A stretch of DNA of 64,000 nucleotides, taken from positions 44,863 through 108,862 of the forward strand of contig JAPHSS010000019.1 in assembly GCA_026195255.1 (NCBI GenBank), given 5' to 3'. Origin of the DNA: Gammaproteobacteria bacterium. GTDB lineage: Bacteria > Pseudomonadota > Gammaproteobacteria > SZUA-229. A program made the position numbers and the translations under genes. Below, one piece after another: positions 1 through 9,089 of the stretch (within the stretch, counting starts at the first letter, position 1; every line of letters begins with the position of its first letter). The notes beneath the pieces are model-generated. The model worked only from the letters and a program-made list of their open reading frames with translations. It did not search any database and had not been told where the DNA came from.

Positions 1-80
1 TGCGGTAATTAATTAATAGCCTATACTTACATGGTTAATACACCATTTTATACACATATACAGTCTCATTATCAGAGAAT

Positions 81-2729
81 ATGCCAAACTTAATAACCTT
101 CATAAAGCAATTGTTTAAGCCGAGAACCATTAAGCAGAAACTAATGGCAATCATTATGGCTGTAAGCCTGATCGGTCTTGGTACAGTTGGTTCAAGCATT
201 ATATTAAACGAATTTATAAATCTAAATAAAATGCAAGAAATAGATTTACAGGTTTTGGCTGATATTGTTGCAGAAACATCATCTGTTTATCTGGTGTTTA
301 ATGATGAAGAAGGCGCATCGATATCACTTGCCGCATTAAAATCTAAAAAGCAAATTATTAGAGCCGTGTTGTATGATAAAAACAATCATGTTTTTGAGGT
401 GTACTCAAGGGATGGCGTTGTCGGTGATGTGGAATATAAACAGATAAAAAAAGAAAAAAACACAACTGGCATATTTAGTGTGCTTAAAGATATTGTTGTA
501 GATGATGAGCGGGTCGGGTATCTCTATCTCGAGTCAGATGATTCACTAATTAAAGAGTTTGTAATTGATTCAGTATCTGGTCTTATTTTTATCATTATTA
601 TTGGAGGTCTAATTGCATATATGCTGGCTTCAAAATTACAGAAAATAATTTCAGAGCCTATTGAGCATCTCACTCTAACAGCACTAAAAATAACAAAACA
701 GCAAGATTATAATTTACGAGCGGAAAAAGAAAGTAATGATGAAATAGGCATACTGACAGATGGCTTTAATGAAATGCTGGTGCAGTTACAAAAAAGAAAT
801 AGTAAGTTAATTGAAAGTGAAAATAAGTTTAGAGAAGTGGTGGAGCAATCGACTGATGCACTTTATATTATCGGAGAAGATTTAAAATTTATTGATGTTA
901 ATAACGCTGCTTGTAGTTCATTGGGTTATAAAAGAAACGAATTGTTAAATATGGCGATTACTCAGGTTGACAGTAGTTATCGTGATAAAAAAAATATTGA
1001 TAAGGTTTTGACGCGGCTTAAAAAAGAACGGCACATAATAGTGGAAAGCGTGCATTATAAAAAGAACAATGATTCATTCCCGGTCGAGATAAGTTTTGGT
1101 TATGTAAATATTGAAGGCAATGAATTAATACTCGCGTCAGCTCGTGATATAACAGATCGAAAACAGGCGCAAAAAAGTTTGCAGCAGGCAAATGATTTTC
1201 TTGAGGCAAAAGTTAATGAAAGAACTAAAGAGCTGAAAGAAATTAATGAAGCGCTTGAGGCGTCAAAAGAAAAAGCAGAAGCTGCTAACTATTCAAAGAG
1301 TTTGTTTCTGGCAAATATGAGTCATGAAATACGAACCCCAATGAATGCTGTAATAGGCTTTACCGATTTGTTGGCGACGAGTGATTTAAATAAAAAACAA
1401 GTCGAATATGTTGAATCTATAAAATCAGGTAGTCGAAATCTTTTAAGTTTAATAAATGACATACTCGATTTATCAAAGATTGAAGCTGGTAAAATGAGTA
1501 TCAATTTTGATCGTGTTTATATTAAACAAATGTTAAAAGATATATATCAGGTTTTTTCTATGTCTGCAAAAGAGAAGGGTTTAGAGCTGAATCTGTATAT
1601 TGATGATTCAGTCCCCCAGGGCATTATGTCTGATGAAATAAGGTTAAGGCAGATCTTGTTCAATCTCTTGAATAACGCTATAAAATTCACCCATAAAGGT
1701 GAAGTTAATATATATGCAAATTATAAGAGAAAATCTAAGGATGATGTTTTTTATAGCTTAATTATAAAGGTTGAAGATACCGGGATAGGAGTGCGCCCGA
1801 GCGAGCATGAGAATATATTTAATATATTTGAACAGCAGGACAATCAAAGCACAAGGGAGTTTGGAGGGGCTGGCTTAGGTCTGGCCATTAGTGCTCGACT
1901 TGCTGAAAAACTAGGGGCTATTATAAAACTGGATAGCGAACCTGGTAAGGGTAGTGTTTTTGAACTGGTGATAGATAGCCCTGAAGTTATAGATGAAAAG
2001 ACGCCTGAAAATGTATTAAATCGACAGGATAAAATAAAATTTAAATCTGCAAAAATACTAGTGGTAGATGATATTGAATTAAATCGTGAGTTGATTTGTG
2101 AATATTTAGCTAATCAGCCTTTTCAGTTAATTACAGCAGAAGATGGTCAGACGGCAATAGATCTGGTGAAAAAAGAAAAGCCAGATGTCGTGTTAATGGA
2201 TATAAGAATGCCGGTTATGAATGGAATTCAGGCGACAGAAATTATAAAAAATGATCCGCAAATCAGCCGTACAAAAGTGATAGCAATCACAGCGTCTGCG
2301 GTAGAGGATAAAAAGTCAGAGAAGAAAAGATCTCTATTTGATATGGTGTTGTACAAACCCCTAAATAGAAAAACATTAATCAGTTCGCTAGCCAAATTTA
2401 TTGAATCTGAAGTTGTTAACAAAGAAATAGACGAAGAAGTTATCTCTGGTTCTTTGTATGATGAAGAAATAAAGTCGGCTGACGATCTTTTGGTTAAAGA
2501 ATTACTGAAGTATCAGCAATCTTTAGAAATGGCTAGAATAGGTGGTAATTTTACTGGCCTTGATAAGTTACTAGAAGAACTTAAGAGCCTGGCTGCTCGA
2601 TTTAAGCTGGCGGGGCTTAATGAGATGGTAAAAGAGTTAATGTATGCCAATCAGTCATTTGATATTGAAAAAACACAAAAAATAATAGGTAAAATTCTAA
2701 CAGGTATAGATAAGCTGAGTTCGCATTAG
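81..2729 (+). CDS. Hybrid sensor histidine kinase / response regulator
   Basis: Membrane sensor kinase of 882 residues that should autophosphorylate on His and pass the phosphate to its own receiver. Order seen: TM1 about 22-44, an extracytoplasmic sensor of about 115 residues, TM2 about 164-184, HAMP about 185-240, PAS about 246-362, a coiled coil, HisKA with the H-box MSHEIRTP (H415), HATPase_c with N box (LLNNAIKF) and G boxes (DTGIG, GAGLGLAI), then a receiver about 657-770 with VVDD and phospho-acceptor D707 (LMDIRMP). The last 100 residues are helical and have no clear Hpt histidine motif. The next gene, an HD-GYP regulator, starts 12 nt downstream, so the two are probably co-transcribed and form one signalling unit. 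The signal sensed is unknown. Confidence 0.93.
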   Translation: MPNLITFIKQLFKPRTIKQKLMAIIMAVSLIGLGTVGSSIILNEFINLNKMQEIDLQVLADIVAETSSVYLVFNDEEGASISLAALKSKKQIIRAVLYDKNNHVFEVYSRDGVVGDVEYKQIKKEKNTTGIFSVLKDIVVDDERVGYLYLESDDSLIKEFVIDSVSGLIFIIIIGGLIAYMLASKLQKIISEPIEHLTLTALKITKQQDYNLRAEKESNDEIGILTDGFNEMLVQLQKRNSKLIESENKFREVVEQSTDALYIIGEDLKFIDVNNAACSSLGYKRNELLNMAITQVDSSYRDKKNIDKVLTRLKKERHIIVESVHYKKNNDSFPVEISFGYVNIEGNELILASARDITDRKQAQKSLQQANDFLEAKVNERTKELKEINEALEASKEKAEAANYSKSLFLANMSHEIRTPMNAVIGFTDLLATSDLNKKQVEYVESIKSGSRNLLSLINDILDLSKIEAGKMSINFDRVYIKQMLKDIYQVFSMSAKEKGLELNLYIDDSVPQGIMSDEIRLRQILFNLLNNAIKFTHKGEVNIYANYKRKSKDDVFYSLIIKVEDTGIGVRPSEHENIFNIFEQQDNQSTREFGGAGLGLAISARLAEKLGAIIKLDSEPGKGSVFELVIDSPEVIDEKTPENVLNRQDKIKFKSAKILVVDDIELNRELICEYLANQPFQLITAEDGQTAIDLVKKEKPDVVLMDIRMPVMNGIQATEIIKNDPQISRTKVIAITASAVEDKKSEKKRSLFDMVLYKPLNRKTLISSLAKFIESEVVNKEIDEEVISGSLYDEEIKSADDLLVKELLKYQQSLEMARIGGNFTGLDKLLEELKSLAARFKLAGLNEMVKELMYANQSFDIEKTQKIIGKILTGIDKLSSH

Positions 2730-2741
2730 AGGAAACAATTC

Positions 2742-3788
2742 ATGGCTAAGCGATTTAAAATTTTAATTGTTGATGATGTGCCAAAAAATATTCAGATCAT
2801 TGCTAATTTGTTGGGTGATGAAGAGTACGATATATCCTACGCTACCAATGGAAATCATGCGTTAGAACAGACGGATAAAACTGATTTTGATCTTGTTTTG
2901 CTAGATGTGATGATGCCTGAAATGGATGGTTATGAGGTATGTAGGGAAATGAGAAAAAGACAGTTTTATAATGAATTTCCTATTATTTTTATTACCGCAA
3001 AAACAGATGAAGAAAGTTTATTAGAAGCATTTGATGCTGGCGGTCAAGATTATGTAACCAAGCCGTTTAAGGCCCCTGAGTTGATGGCTAGAATTAAAAC
3101 CCATTTAAAACTAAAAGAATTTGAAGATTCGCAGCAAGTGGTTATTGATAATGCATTGGCAGAACTGAAAATTCTTAATAAGGAGATCATTGAAACTCAG
3201 AAAGAAGTTATTTTTACCATGGGGTCTATTGGCGAGACTCGTTCGAAAGAAACGGGGTTGCATGTTAAACGGGTGGCAGAATATTCAAGATTACTGGCGA
3301 GTCTGTCTGGCCTGAATGATATAGAGGCAGATATGGTTGCTATGGCATCACCAATGCATGATATTGGTAAAGTTGGAATTCCTGATTCAATATTAAATAA
3401 AAAAGGTCGATTAACGGTAGACGAGTTTGAAGTAATGAAAACGCATGCTGTTATTGGTTATGAAATGTTAAAGCATAGTGAGCGCCCCCTTATGCGCACT
3501 GCGGCTATCATAGCACTAGAACATCATGAAAAATGGGATGGTAGTGGGTATCCTAAAGCCAGTAGTAAGAATGATATTCATATATATGGCCGTATAACGG
3601 CATTGGCAGATGTCTTTGATGCGCTAGGATCAGACAGGTGTTATAAACAGGCCTGGGAAGATGAAAAGATTTTTGAGTTATTGAAAGAGCAATCAGGAAA
3701 GCATTTTGATCCTGGTCTGGTAGCAATATTTTTTGATAACCTGGATCAATTTTTTGATATTAGATCGCAGTACAAAGACGTTTATTGA
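2742..3788 (+). CDS. Response regulator with HD-GYP c-di-GMP phosphodiesterase domain
   Basis: 348 residues. The N-terminal receiver (about 5-120) has the acidic pair VDD and phospho-acceptor D55 (LLDVMMPEMDG), plus the conserved Lys in TKPF. A short helical linker leads to an HD-GYP domain (about 150-330) with the HD pair in MHDIGKVGIPD and the HHEKWDGSGYP motif, both intact. This is the RpfG-like architecture; the family usually hydrolyses cyclic di-GMP. The start ATG follows GAGGAAAC. It lies 12 nt after the sensor kinase gene and is its likely output partner (inference). The gene ends 8 nt before the convergent glycerol-3-phosphate dehydrogenase gene. Confidence 0.93.
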   Translation: MAKRFKILIVDDVPKNIQIIANLLGDEEYDISYATNGNHALEQTDKTDFDLVLLDVMMPEMDGYEVCREMRKRQFYNEFPIIFITAKTDEESLLEAFDAGGQDYVTKPFKAPELMARIKTHLKLKEFEDSQQVVIDNALAELKILNKEIIETQKEVIFTMGSIGETRSKETGLHVKRVAEYSRLLASLSGLNDIEADMVAMASPMHDIGKVGIPDSILNKKGRLTVDEFEVMKTHAVIGYEMLKHSERPLMRTAAIIALEHHEKWDGSGYPKASSKNDIHIYGRITALADVFDALGSDRCYKQAWEDEKIFELLKEQSGKHFDPGLVAIFFDNLDQFFDIRSQYKDVY

Positions 3789-3795
3789 GTTTGCT

Positions 3796-4959
3796 TTACA
3801 GTTTAATATTCCGCGTGTCGCAGTTTTTTTGCTGTTCAGGCGGGCCCATTATATCTTTTAATTTCATTAACACATCCTCAGAGCTGGCTCTATAAGCTGT
3901 CAGTTTTCCACCAATAATAGTAATTAAGCCAGGTAGTTTTGCGTTTGTGATAATCAGGCTCTCTCTTGATTTATTAAATGTTGACTGATTGTTTTGAGGT
4001 AATACTCTCAGGCCTGCGAATGATTCGATTATATTATCTGTTGTTAGCTGATAACTAAAGTAACTGTTATAAGTTTCCAGTAGATATCGTTTTTCAGTTT
4101 CGTCTGGTTTGAGATTGTCGGCATTTCCCGAGTAATGTCTTTCGGTTGTTCCTATGAGTGTTTGTTGCGCTTTCCACGGCATAACAAAAACTGCTCGTCT
4201 ATCTGCTGCTTCTATATAGTAAACGCCTCCTGTTATAGGGCGGTCAACGATAATGTGTGTGCCAGCTATAAGGTCAATAGCGGGTGTTTTTAGCAAAGGC
4301 TTTATTTTTTCCTGTGTTGGAGTAACCCAGGGGCCTGTGCAGTTCACAATGCAGAGGCATGTTGTAGAGTATTCTTTATTGTCTTTTATATAAGTTACAA
4401 TATGTTTACTTTCCTGGATATCTGATTTTTTGAAATCGCTGTTATATAAAATGTCTGCGCCCTGTTTTTCGGCCGATTTAATCACAGCCTGAGTCAGTTT
4501 TTTGTCATCGGTTTGAGCGTCGAAATATTTATAGATGCATTTTAAATTTTTTAAATTCAGGCCGTCCAGGGATTCCCATTCGCTTTTATTAACAATTGAA
4601 AATTTCTTAAAACTGAAAAGGGAGTAAATTGATAAACCCAGCCAGATCATCCAGGAAGAGCGCATGCTATTTGAGTATACCGGTATATAAAATGGAATTA
4701 ATTTAACGAGCTGCGGAGCATTTTTTACGAGGCGTTTTCTTTCACGAAGGCATTCATAAACAAGTTTAAACTGTCCGCTCTCCAGGTATCTCAGGCCGCC
4801 ATGAATTAATTTACTCGATTTACAGGAGGTGCCAAGACCAGCTTCTGGAAACTTTTCAATTACGAGTGTTTTATATCCGCAGGCTGCGGCGGCCTGTGCA
4901 ACACCAGCTCCTTGAATGCCTGCGCCTATAACGACTATATCGTAGGTTGATTCAGGCAT
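3796..4959 (-). CDS. FAD-dependent glycerol-3-phosphate dehydrogenase-like protein (short form)
   Basis: 387-residue GlpD/DAO-family flavoprotein. It begins with a Rossmann dinucleotide-binding motif (VIGAGIQGAGVA) and carries the GlpD-type SSKLIHGGLRYLESG segment and a C-terminal IIGGKLTAYR motif, which marks G3P dehydrogenase rather than other amine oxidases. Expected reaction: oxidation of sn-glycerol-3-phosphate to dihydroxyacetone phosphate with electrons to quinone. Classical GlpD is about 500 residues; this one stops right after the FAD domain and lacks the C-terminal alpha-helical domain. It is the last gene of a minus-strand set with a glycerophosphodiesterase and a glycerol-kinase-like gene, which supports the G3P role. 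No frameshift is visible, so the short form looks natural. Confidence 0.85.
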   Translation of the reverse strand: MPESTYDIVVIGAGIQGAGVAQAAAACGYKTLVIEKFPEAGLGTSCKSSKLIHGGLRYLESGQFKLVYECLRERKRLVKNAPQLVKLIPFYIPVYSNSMRSSWMIWLGLSIYSLFSFKKFSIVNKSEWESLDGLNLKNLKCIYKYFDAQTDDKKLTQAVIKSAEKQGADILYNSDFKKSDIQESKHIVTYIKDNKEYSTTCLCIVNCTGPWVTPTQEKIKPLLKTPAIDLIAGTHIIVDRPITGGVYYIEAADRRAVFVMPWKAQQTLIGTTERHYSGNADNLKPDETEKRYLLETYNSYFSYQLTTDNIIESFAGLRVLPQNNQSTFNKSRESLIITNAKLPGLITIIGGKLTAYRASSEDVLMKLKDIMGPPEQQKNCDTRNIKL

Positions 4960-5020
4960 TGTTTATTCAATGTGAGTAAGTTAGCAATGAAAATTTGTGT
5001 CATAGGTGATGATTAAACAT

Positions 5021-5779
5021 TTATATTGAGTTAGGTGATATATTTAGTGCAAGTATCGGGTGGTCAAGCATGCTACATACATCTCTTGTTTCAATAAGTG
5101 GAATATTATGGCTGGCATAGTGCAAAGCTAGTTCAGGGTCAGTTATATCGTAAACCATCCAGTGCCAGTTGCCGGGCCATGGGTCAGAATTTTTGGGTAA
5201 CTTACGATGATTAACAATTAAATAATCGGGTTTGAGTTTTTTTGCTATCTGGTGACTGGCGTCATCGTATTTATGCAGTACCCAGCCCGTTAGAAAATCG
5301 CTGTTGTTTTTAGTGAATTCAATTGCACTCTCATCGTATGAAATAATTACACATTGTGCGTGAATAATATCCAGTATTTTTAATACATCTGGCATAATTT
5401 GTCTGGTGCCATAGTGTTCTAAAGTCTCCTCTTTAATCTCTACAAAAGCAGTGGCTCGAGGGTATTTTTGCAATAGTTGCACTACTTCGCTTAACAGGGG
5501 GATGTGCTGATTGAAAAAAGCAAGAGAGAACCTGTCAGGTTCGTGTGCGCGAATATTTTTGAGCTCATCATAACTCATTTCAAATAACTTGCCTTCTATT
5601 CCCGTGGTACGCATTAGTTCTGTGTCGTGAAATACAACCAGCTGTCCATCAGCGGTACATTGAACATCAAACTCAATATAATCAGCGCCACATAATAAAG
5701 CAGACTCCAGTGAAATCAGCGTGTTTTCCGGGAAGGTTTCCATAAGCCCGCGATGTGCAACAAGGTGTGGTATAGCCAT
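5021..5779 (-). CDS. Glycerophosphodiester phosphodiesterase
   Basis: 252 residues, GDPD family, UgpQ-like and cytosolic (no signal peptide). It hydrolyses glycerophosphodiesters to sn-glycerol-3-phosphate and an alcohol. Visible signatures are the N-terminal HRGLMETFPENT (catalytic H and the EN pair), EFDVQCTADGQLVVFHD (metal-binding E/D and second catalytic H) and VEIKEE further on. It sits between the kinase-like and dehydrogenase genes on the same strand, so the three could convert phospholipid head groups and glycerol to dihydroxyacetone phosphate. The symbol ugpQ would fit but the cluster lacks Ugp transport genes. Confidence 0.9.
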   Translation of the reverse strand: MAIPHLVAHRGLMETFPENTLISLESALLCGADYIEFDVQCTADGQLVVFHDTELMRTTGIEGKLFEMSYDELKNIRAHEPDRFSLAFFNQHIPLLSEVVQLLQKYPRATAFVEIKEETLEHYGTRQIMPDVLKILDIIHAQCVIISYDESAIEFTKNNSDFLTGWVLHKYDDASHQIAKKLKPDYLIVNHRKLPKNSDPWPGNWHWMVYDITDPELALHYASHNIPLIETRDVCSMLDHPILALNISPNSI

Positions 5780-5854
5780 TATTTAACTCAAATTATTAAC
5801 GGTTGTTCAAGGTGTTTCTATTACTAAATAGAGACATCACTCTTCAACTTAAGT

Positions 5855-7318
5855 TTAGTCATTGTTGCAGCGCTTGTTTAACTCTCCGACAAACTGTTGA
5901 TATCGATCACTAAGTGTTGTCTGCTGGCCTGTTTTATTTAAGCTTATAAATTCCTGGGATACTTCCAGGGCTTTCCACTTCAAGTTATTCTTTTCTAATG
6001 CCTGATTTGCAAGTCGGGCACAACCTCTAGCGGTTGCCTCACTTTCTGTGAATCGTAATACTTTGGCGTTAGATAAATCGGCCAGTTTCTGACATAAGGC
6101 ATCTAATTGAGATAGGCCGCCGCTAACGAAAAGGGTATCGGGTGGTGCGTCTAGTTGTAAAATATTTTTAAAGATTAAAAAAACAATGCTTTCTATGATA
6201 GCGGTGTACCGTTCACCTTGAGTGTAAGGCGTGTTTGCTGGTGTTTTATGCGGCAGAAATTCGGGTTTTCCCGCATTGCACCACCATGGGGATCCTAATC
6301 GAACGACGCTGTTAATAAAAACAGGGGGTGACTTAATCTGTTTCAGCCATATCGGTAATTTAGTATAAAGCTCATCACAAGGCTCTTTATTCTGTGCCCA
6401 GCTTAATGCTGCACCCGCGCCATTAACGGTGCCTTCTGTGACAAATGCCGCTGTATCGTCTTGACTGCTGGTAAGCGTGTGGAGCAGCCTGGGGTTGTCG
6501 CTTTGACGCTCTTTAGTATTTGATAAAATAAATGCACCGGTACCAATATTTATAAGGGCGCTGTTCTTTGCAAGAGAGGGATAAGCGTATAAAAGGCCAT
6601 TTTGATCACCACAGACGGCGGTTAATTGAATGTCGCTATTTTTGATGACCCCATAATGATGAATAACCGGCGTACAGTTGGGTAATATGTCTTTTTCGAT
6701 TTGAAAAAGCTGTAAAAGGTTATCTGACCAGTCTAGTTTATGAATATCAAATAACTGGCAACGTTGGGCGTTACTATGATCAATAACACAGCTTTTGTTT
6801 TTTAATAAATGAAATATTAAATAACTGGCAAGCGGTGATATGCATAACTCGCCTTTTTTATTTGCCCGTTTTACAGTGCTATTATTATCCAATAACCAGC
6901 GTATCTTTCCAGCGGAGTAATGAGCAGAAAGGGGAAGGCCGGTTGTTTGTCTGATGATTGGCGCTGAGTCTGAGAGCTGATTTATCAGTGGTTGTGAACG
7001 CGTGTCACGCCAGCTAATAACTGGAGATAATGGCTTGCCAGTGGTTTTGTTCCAGGCAACGATACTTGAGCGTTGGGTACATAAACCCGCATTTTTGATG
7101 GTTTGTATCAGTTCATTCGGGATATCGTTTAACAGGGTTTCAAGTGATTTTAGAATTTCATTTGCATCTTGTTCATAAAATAACTCTTCAGGATTGCTGG
7201 TTGAGATGCTGCAGGACTTCAGATAATTTATCTCGCCGGTTTCTGTAAACAGTGCTAACCGGCTCGCATGGGATCCCTGATCGATAACTAGTGTTAAGTT
7301 CGGCTTGCTTTCTGGCAT
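5855..7318 (-). CDS. FGGY-family carbohydrate kinase, glycerol kinase-like
   Basis: 487 residues. It has the actin-like ATPase fold of FGGY kinases: an N-terminal phosphate-1 loop (VIDQGSHASRLALF), the TQRSSIVAW and SWRDTR segments that align with the glycerol kinase substrate region, SAHYSAGKIRW, and a C-terminal FVSGGLSQLD adenosine loop. Length and motifs resemble GlpK (about 500 residues), but the N-terminal loop is divergent (DQGSHASR instead of DQGTTSSR), so the exact substrate is not certain. As first gene of the minus-strand set with GDPD and G3P dehydrogenase genes, glycerol is the best guess. Confidence 0.8.
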   Translation of the reverse strand: MPESKPNLTLVIDQGSHASRLALFTETGEINYLKSCSISTSNPEELFYEQDANEILKSLETLLNDIPNELIQTIKNAGLCTQRSSIVAWNKTTGKPLSPVISWRDTRSQPLINQLSDSAPIIRQTTGLPLSAHYSAGKIRWLLDNNSTVKRANKKGELCISPLASYLIFHLLKNKSCVIDHSNAQRCQLFDIHKLDWSDNLLQLFQIEKDILPNCTPVIHHYGVIKNSDIQLTAVCGDQNGLLYAYPSLAKNSALINIGTGAFILSNTKERQSDNPRLLHTLTSSQDDTAAFVTEGTVNGAGAALSWAQNKEPCDELYTKLPIWLKQIKSPPVFINSVVRLGSPWWCNAGKPEFLPHKTPANTPYTQGERYTAIIESIVFLIFKNILQLDAPPDTLFVSGGLSQLDALCQKLADLSNAKVLRFTESEATARGCARLANQALEKNNLKWKALEVSQEFISLNKTGQQTTLSDRYQQFVGELNKRCNND

Positions 7319-7529
7319 GTGAAATCACTTTCTGCTGTATTAATTGTAATTAAAGGTTACTTTGCCTTAAAAATCTTAAAAATAGCCTGAATAATGCTGC
7401 TCGACCGAAATATAAGTTAATGTTAATATTATGTAACTGGATTCGGGTGAACAGTTTGAGGGATTGCTTCTTTGGTGGTTGCAGTTCCAGGTTTCATCCT
7501 CCCCTCACTATCTATTTGGAGATAAATCT

Positions 7530-7910
7530 GTGGCAACTGTTGAATTAACCGAAGCAACGCTTGAAAAAACCGTAGTTGAAAATGATATCGTAATTATTGA
7601 TTTCTGGGCGCCCTGGTGTGGTCCCTGTAAGTCATTTGGGCCGATTTATGAAGAAGTTTCAGAAAAGCATCCCGATATTGTATTTGCTAAGGTTAATACC
7701 GAAGATGAGCAGGCGATAGCGGCACACTTTCAAATTCGATCAATTCCTACATTAATGATTTTTCGAGAGCAGGTTGTTCTATTTTCAGAGGCCGGCATGT
7801 TACCTGCGGCGGGTCTTGAGCAGGTTATTGAGCAGGTTAAAGAGCTGGATATGGAAAAGGTAAAAGCCGAAATAGAAGCATCCCAGGCTGAAGCTGAGCA
7901 GCAATCATAA
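7530..7910 (+). CDS. Thioredoxin-family protein
   Basis: 126 residues from a GTG start. The open frame extends upstream to 7464, but the GTG at 7530 is preceded at 7 nt by GGAGA (7518-7522) and the thioredoxin fold starts there, so I chose it. It has the active site WAPWCGPC, the cis-Pro motif SIPTLMIF, and an extra charged C-terminal helix (about 105-126). Expected role: cytosolic dithiol-disulfide oxidoreductase. It is one of several thioredoxin-like genes in bacteria and is not next to a reductase gene here. Convergent with the Sel1-repeat gene. Confidence 0.9.
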   Translation: MATVELTEATLEKTVVENDIVIIDFWAPWCGPCKSFGPIYEEVSEKHPDIVFAKVNTEDEQAIAAHFQIRSIPTLMIFREQVVLFSEAGMLPAAGLEQVIEQVKELDMEKVKAEIEASQAEAEQQS

Positions 7911-7933
7911 CAGGTTATTTTTAAAAGGATCTG

Positions 7934-7960
7934 CAATAGTCGGCCCGATGGGTAACCGGG
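7934..7960. terminator. Possible hairpin between convergent genes
   Basis: Between the convergent thioredoxin and Sel1-repeat genes there is a small inverted repeat, GCCCG ... CGGGC, around 7944-7962. It has no clear T run on either side, so it is a weak candidate for a bidirectional terminator. Confidence 0.25.
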
Positions 7961-7980
7961 CATGGCGCAGTCGAATTGTA

Positions 7981-8508
7981 CTAGTTTAATTGTACATGGG
8001 TCTGGGTCTGGGGCTGACTCTGACTCTGACTTGGTTTCCATTCTGCAATCCATAACTCAACTTTATTAAGTGATTTAATAGACAGGTTGCTTTGTAGATT
8101 TTCGTATAACTGGCGGCGTTTATTGTGAATAGCTGCGGCGAGTTGCATATTATTCTTAGATGCCAGGCTTAGCCATTTGTAGGCGAGTAAGTCGTTTTTT
8201 TCTACGCCCTTTCCCCGTAAGTACATATTTCCAAGCATATGTTGCGCGGAGCTCCAGTTTTGCTCGGCTAGCGTTTTAAAGAGGCTAGCTGCTTTTTCGG
8301 CCGATTTTTCCGTGTTATTTCGACCTAACAGGTGATTTAAGGCTTGCTGATACAACTCTTGAGGGCTGGACTGGTTATTGGTAACCGTGGAATTTAATTT
8401 TGCCGATTGAATTGTTGTTTCAGCGCTTGCTTTGATATGAAGCAGGGCGATTATAAGGCTCAGAGTTACAACTGAAGCCATCTTGGCATTTGAACACATA
8501 ATAAACAT
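7981..8508 (-). CDS. Exported Sel1-like repeat protein
   Basis: 175 residues with an N-terminal signal sequence (hydrophobic about 10-28, cleavage likely after KASA). A central region carries Sel1/TPR-like helices: ELYQQALNHLLGRN, AEKAASLFKTLAEQNWSSAQ, LGNMYLRGKGVEKNDLLAYKW; the LGxMYxxGxGVxxN pattern is diagnostic for Sel1 repeats. The C-terminus is Ser/Gln rich (SQSQSQPQTQT). Such proteins usually act as protein-interaction scaffolds; no specific partner is suggested. It is monocistronic, with a long structured leader region upstream. Confidence 0.75.
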   Translation of the reverse strand: MFIMCSNAKMASVVTLSLIIALLHIKASAETTIQSAKLNSTVTNNQSSPQELYQQALNHLLGRNNTEKSAEKAASLFKTLAEQNWSSAQHMLGNMYLRGKGVEKNDLLAYKWLSLASKNNMQLAAAIHNKRRQLYENLQSNLSIKSLNKVELWIAEWKPSQSQSQPQTQTHVQLN

Positions 8509-8779
8509 CCATTAACAAGGTTATAAATAATTTGCACGTCTCCTTTCGTGTAAGCCGTCCAGAGTATTGTCTCCAGATCGCCTCTTCCGTGTCTTTAATC
8601 ATTTATTCTGCTAACCCGAACGAATGTCATGTATTTATAGCAGGTAGGGGTTGTTGAAAGCATAGAGTGTTCCAGTTTTAATAAGTGCATATGAAACAGT
8701 GACTTATAAAAATAGAATAAAATTTAAAATTATAAAGTGTAAATTAAACCTGTGATTTAATTGCTTTTAGTAGTTTTAT

Positions 8780-8853
8780 GGCTTTAAAAACAACAGGTTA
8801 TGCTTACAACCTAAAGTGACGAATTAATTTACACTTGTTGTTTTTAAAAAGCC
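8780..8853. repeat. 74-bp inverted repeat, hairpin or MITE-like
   Basis: The left arm (8780-8795, GGCTTTAAAAACAACA) and right arm (8836-8853, TGTTGTTTTTAAAAAGCC) are complementary except for a 2-nt length difference, around a 40-nt centre. It could form a long stem in DNA or RNA. It lies upstream of a minus-strand gene and has no coding capacity. The arms have no flanking duplication that I could recognise, so whether it is a miniature transposable element or a regulatory stem is open. Confidence 0.5.
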
Positions 8854-8961
8854 GGGGTTGTCTTTTTATTTAAAAACAAGGAGATATGAAAAAAGAGCTG
8901 TCGAATATATTTACATAATTAGAAAAGACCATTTCTAACCTGTAGCTTATTTATCTCGCTA

Positions 8962-9040
8962 TGGCACCCCCTCATCGGGTAAAGGCAGCCGCCCACTTTT
9001 AATGGGCATGGGCGCTCTGTCACTCTAACCCGAGCTACCA
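8962..9040. repeat. GC-rich folded intergenic block, REP-like family copy 1
   Basis: In an AT-rich spacer, this 79-nt block folds on either strand: an outer pairing of CGGGT with ACCCG, an inner stem CGCCCA / TGGGC(A), and closing TGG / CCA. It contains CGCTCTGTCACT (9013-9024), which recurs exactly at 29826-29837; a looser relative lies at 30751-30776. The folding plus recurrence in spacers suggests a REP-like repeat or a small structured RNA. It matches no riboswitch class that I can recognise. Confidence 0.45.
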
Positions 9041-9089
9041 GAAGATGTAGTAGCCCAGTCCGGTCATTAACCAGTACGCTGATTTGTCA

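Larger units (their letters stand above)
8509..9089. other. Intergenic region with two inverted-repeat structures
   Basis: 581 bp with no convincing gene, between the start of the Sel1-repeat gene and the end of the adenylate kinase gene (both minus strand). It holds a 74-bp inverted repeat (8780-8853) and a GC-rich folded block (8962-9040), each listed separately. The rest is AT-rich and probably contains the promoter of the Sel1-repeat gene. Confidence 0.6.

Noticed and set aside
7464..7529. Upstream extension of the thioredoxin frame
   Set aside because: No ribosome site at 7464 and the extra 22 residues are unlike thioredoxins; GTG 7530 has a good GGAGA site.
8962..9040. tRNA or c-di-GMP riboswitch in the GC-rich block
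   Set aside because: The GAGCTACC part resembles a tRNA D-arm in reverse, but no T-arm, anticodon stem or acceptor stem can be built; the GEMM core (CGCAAAGCC) is absent on both strands.
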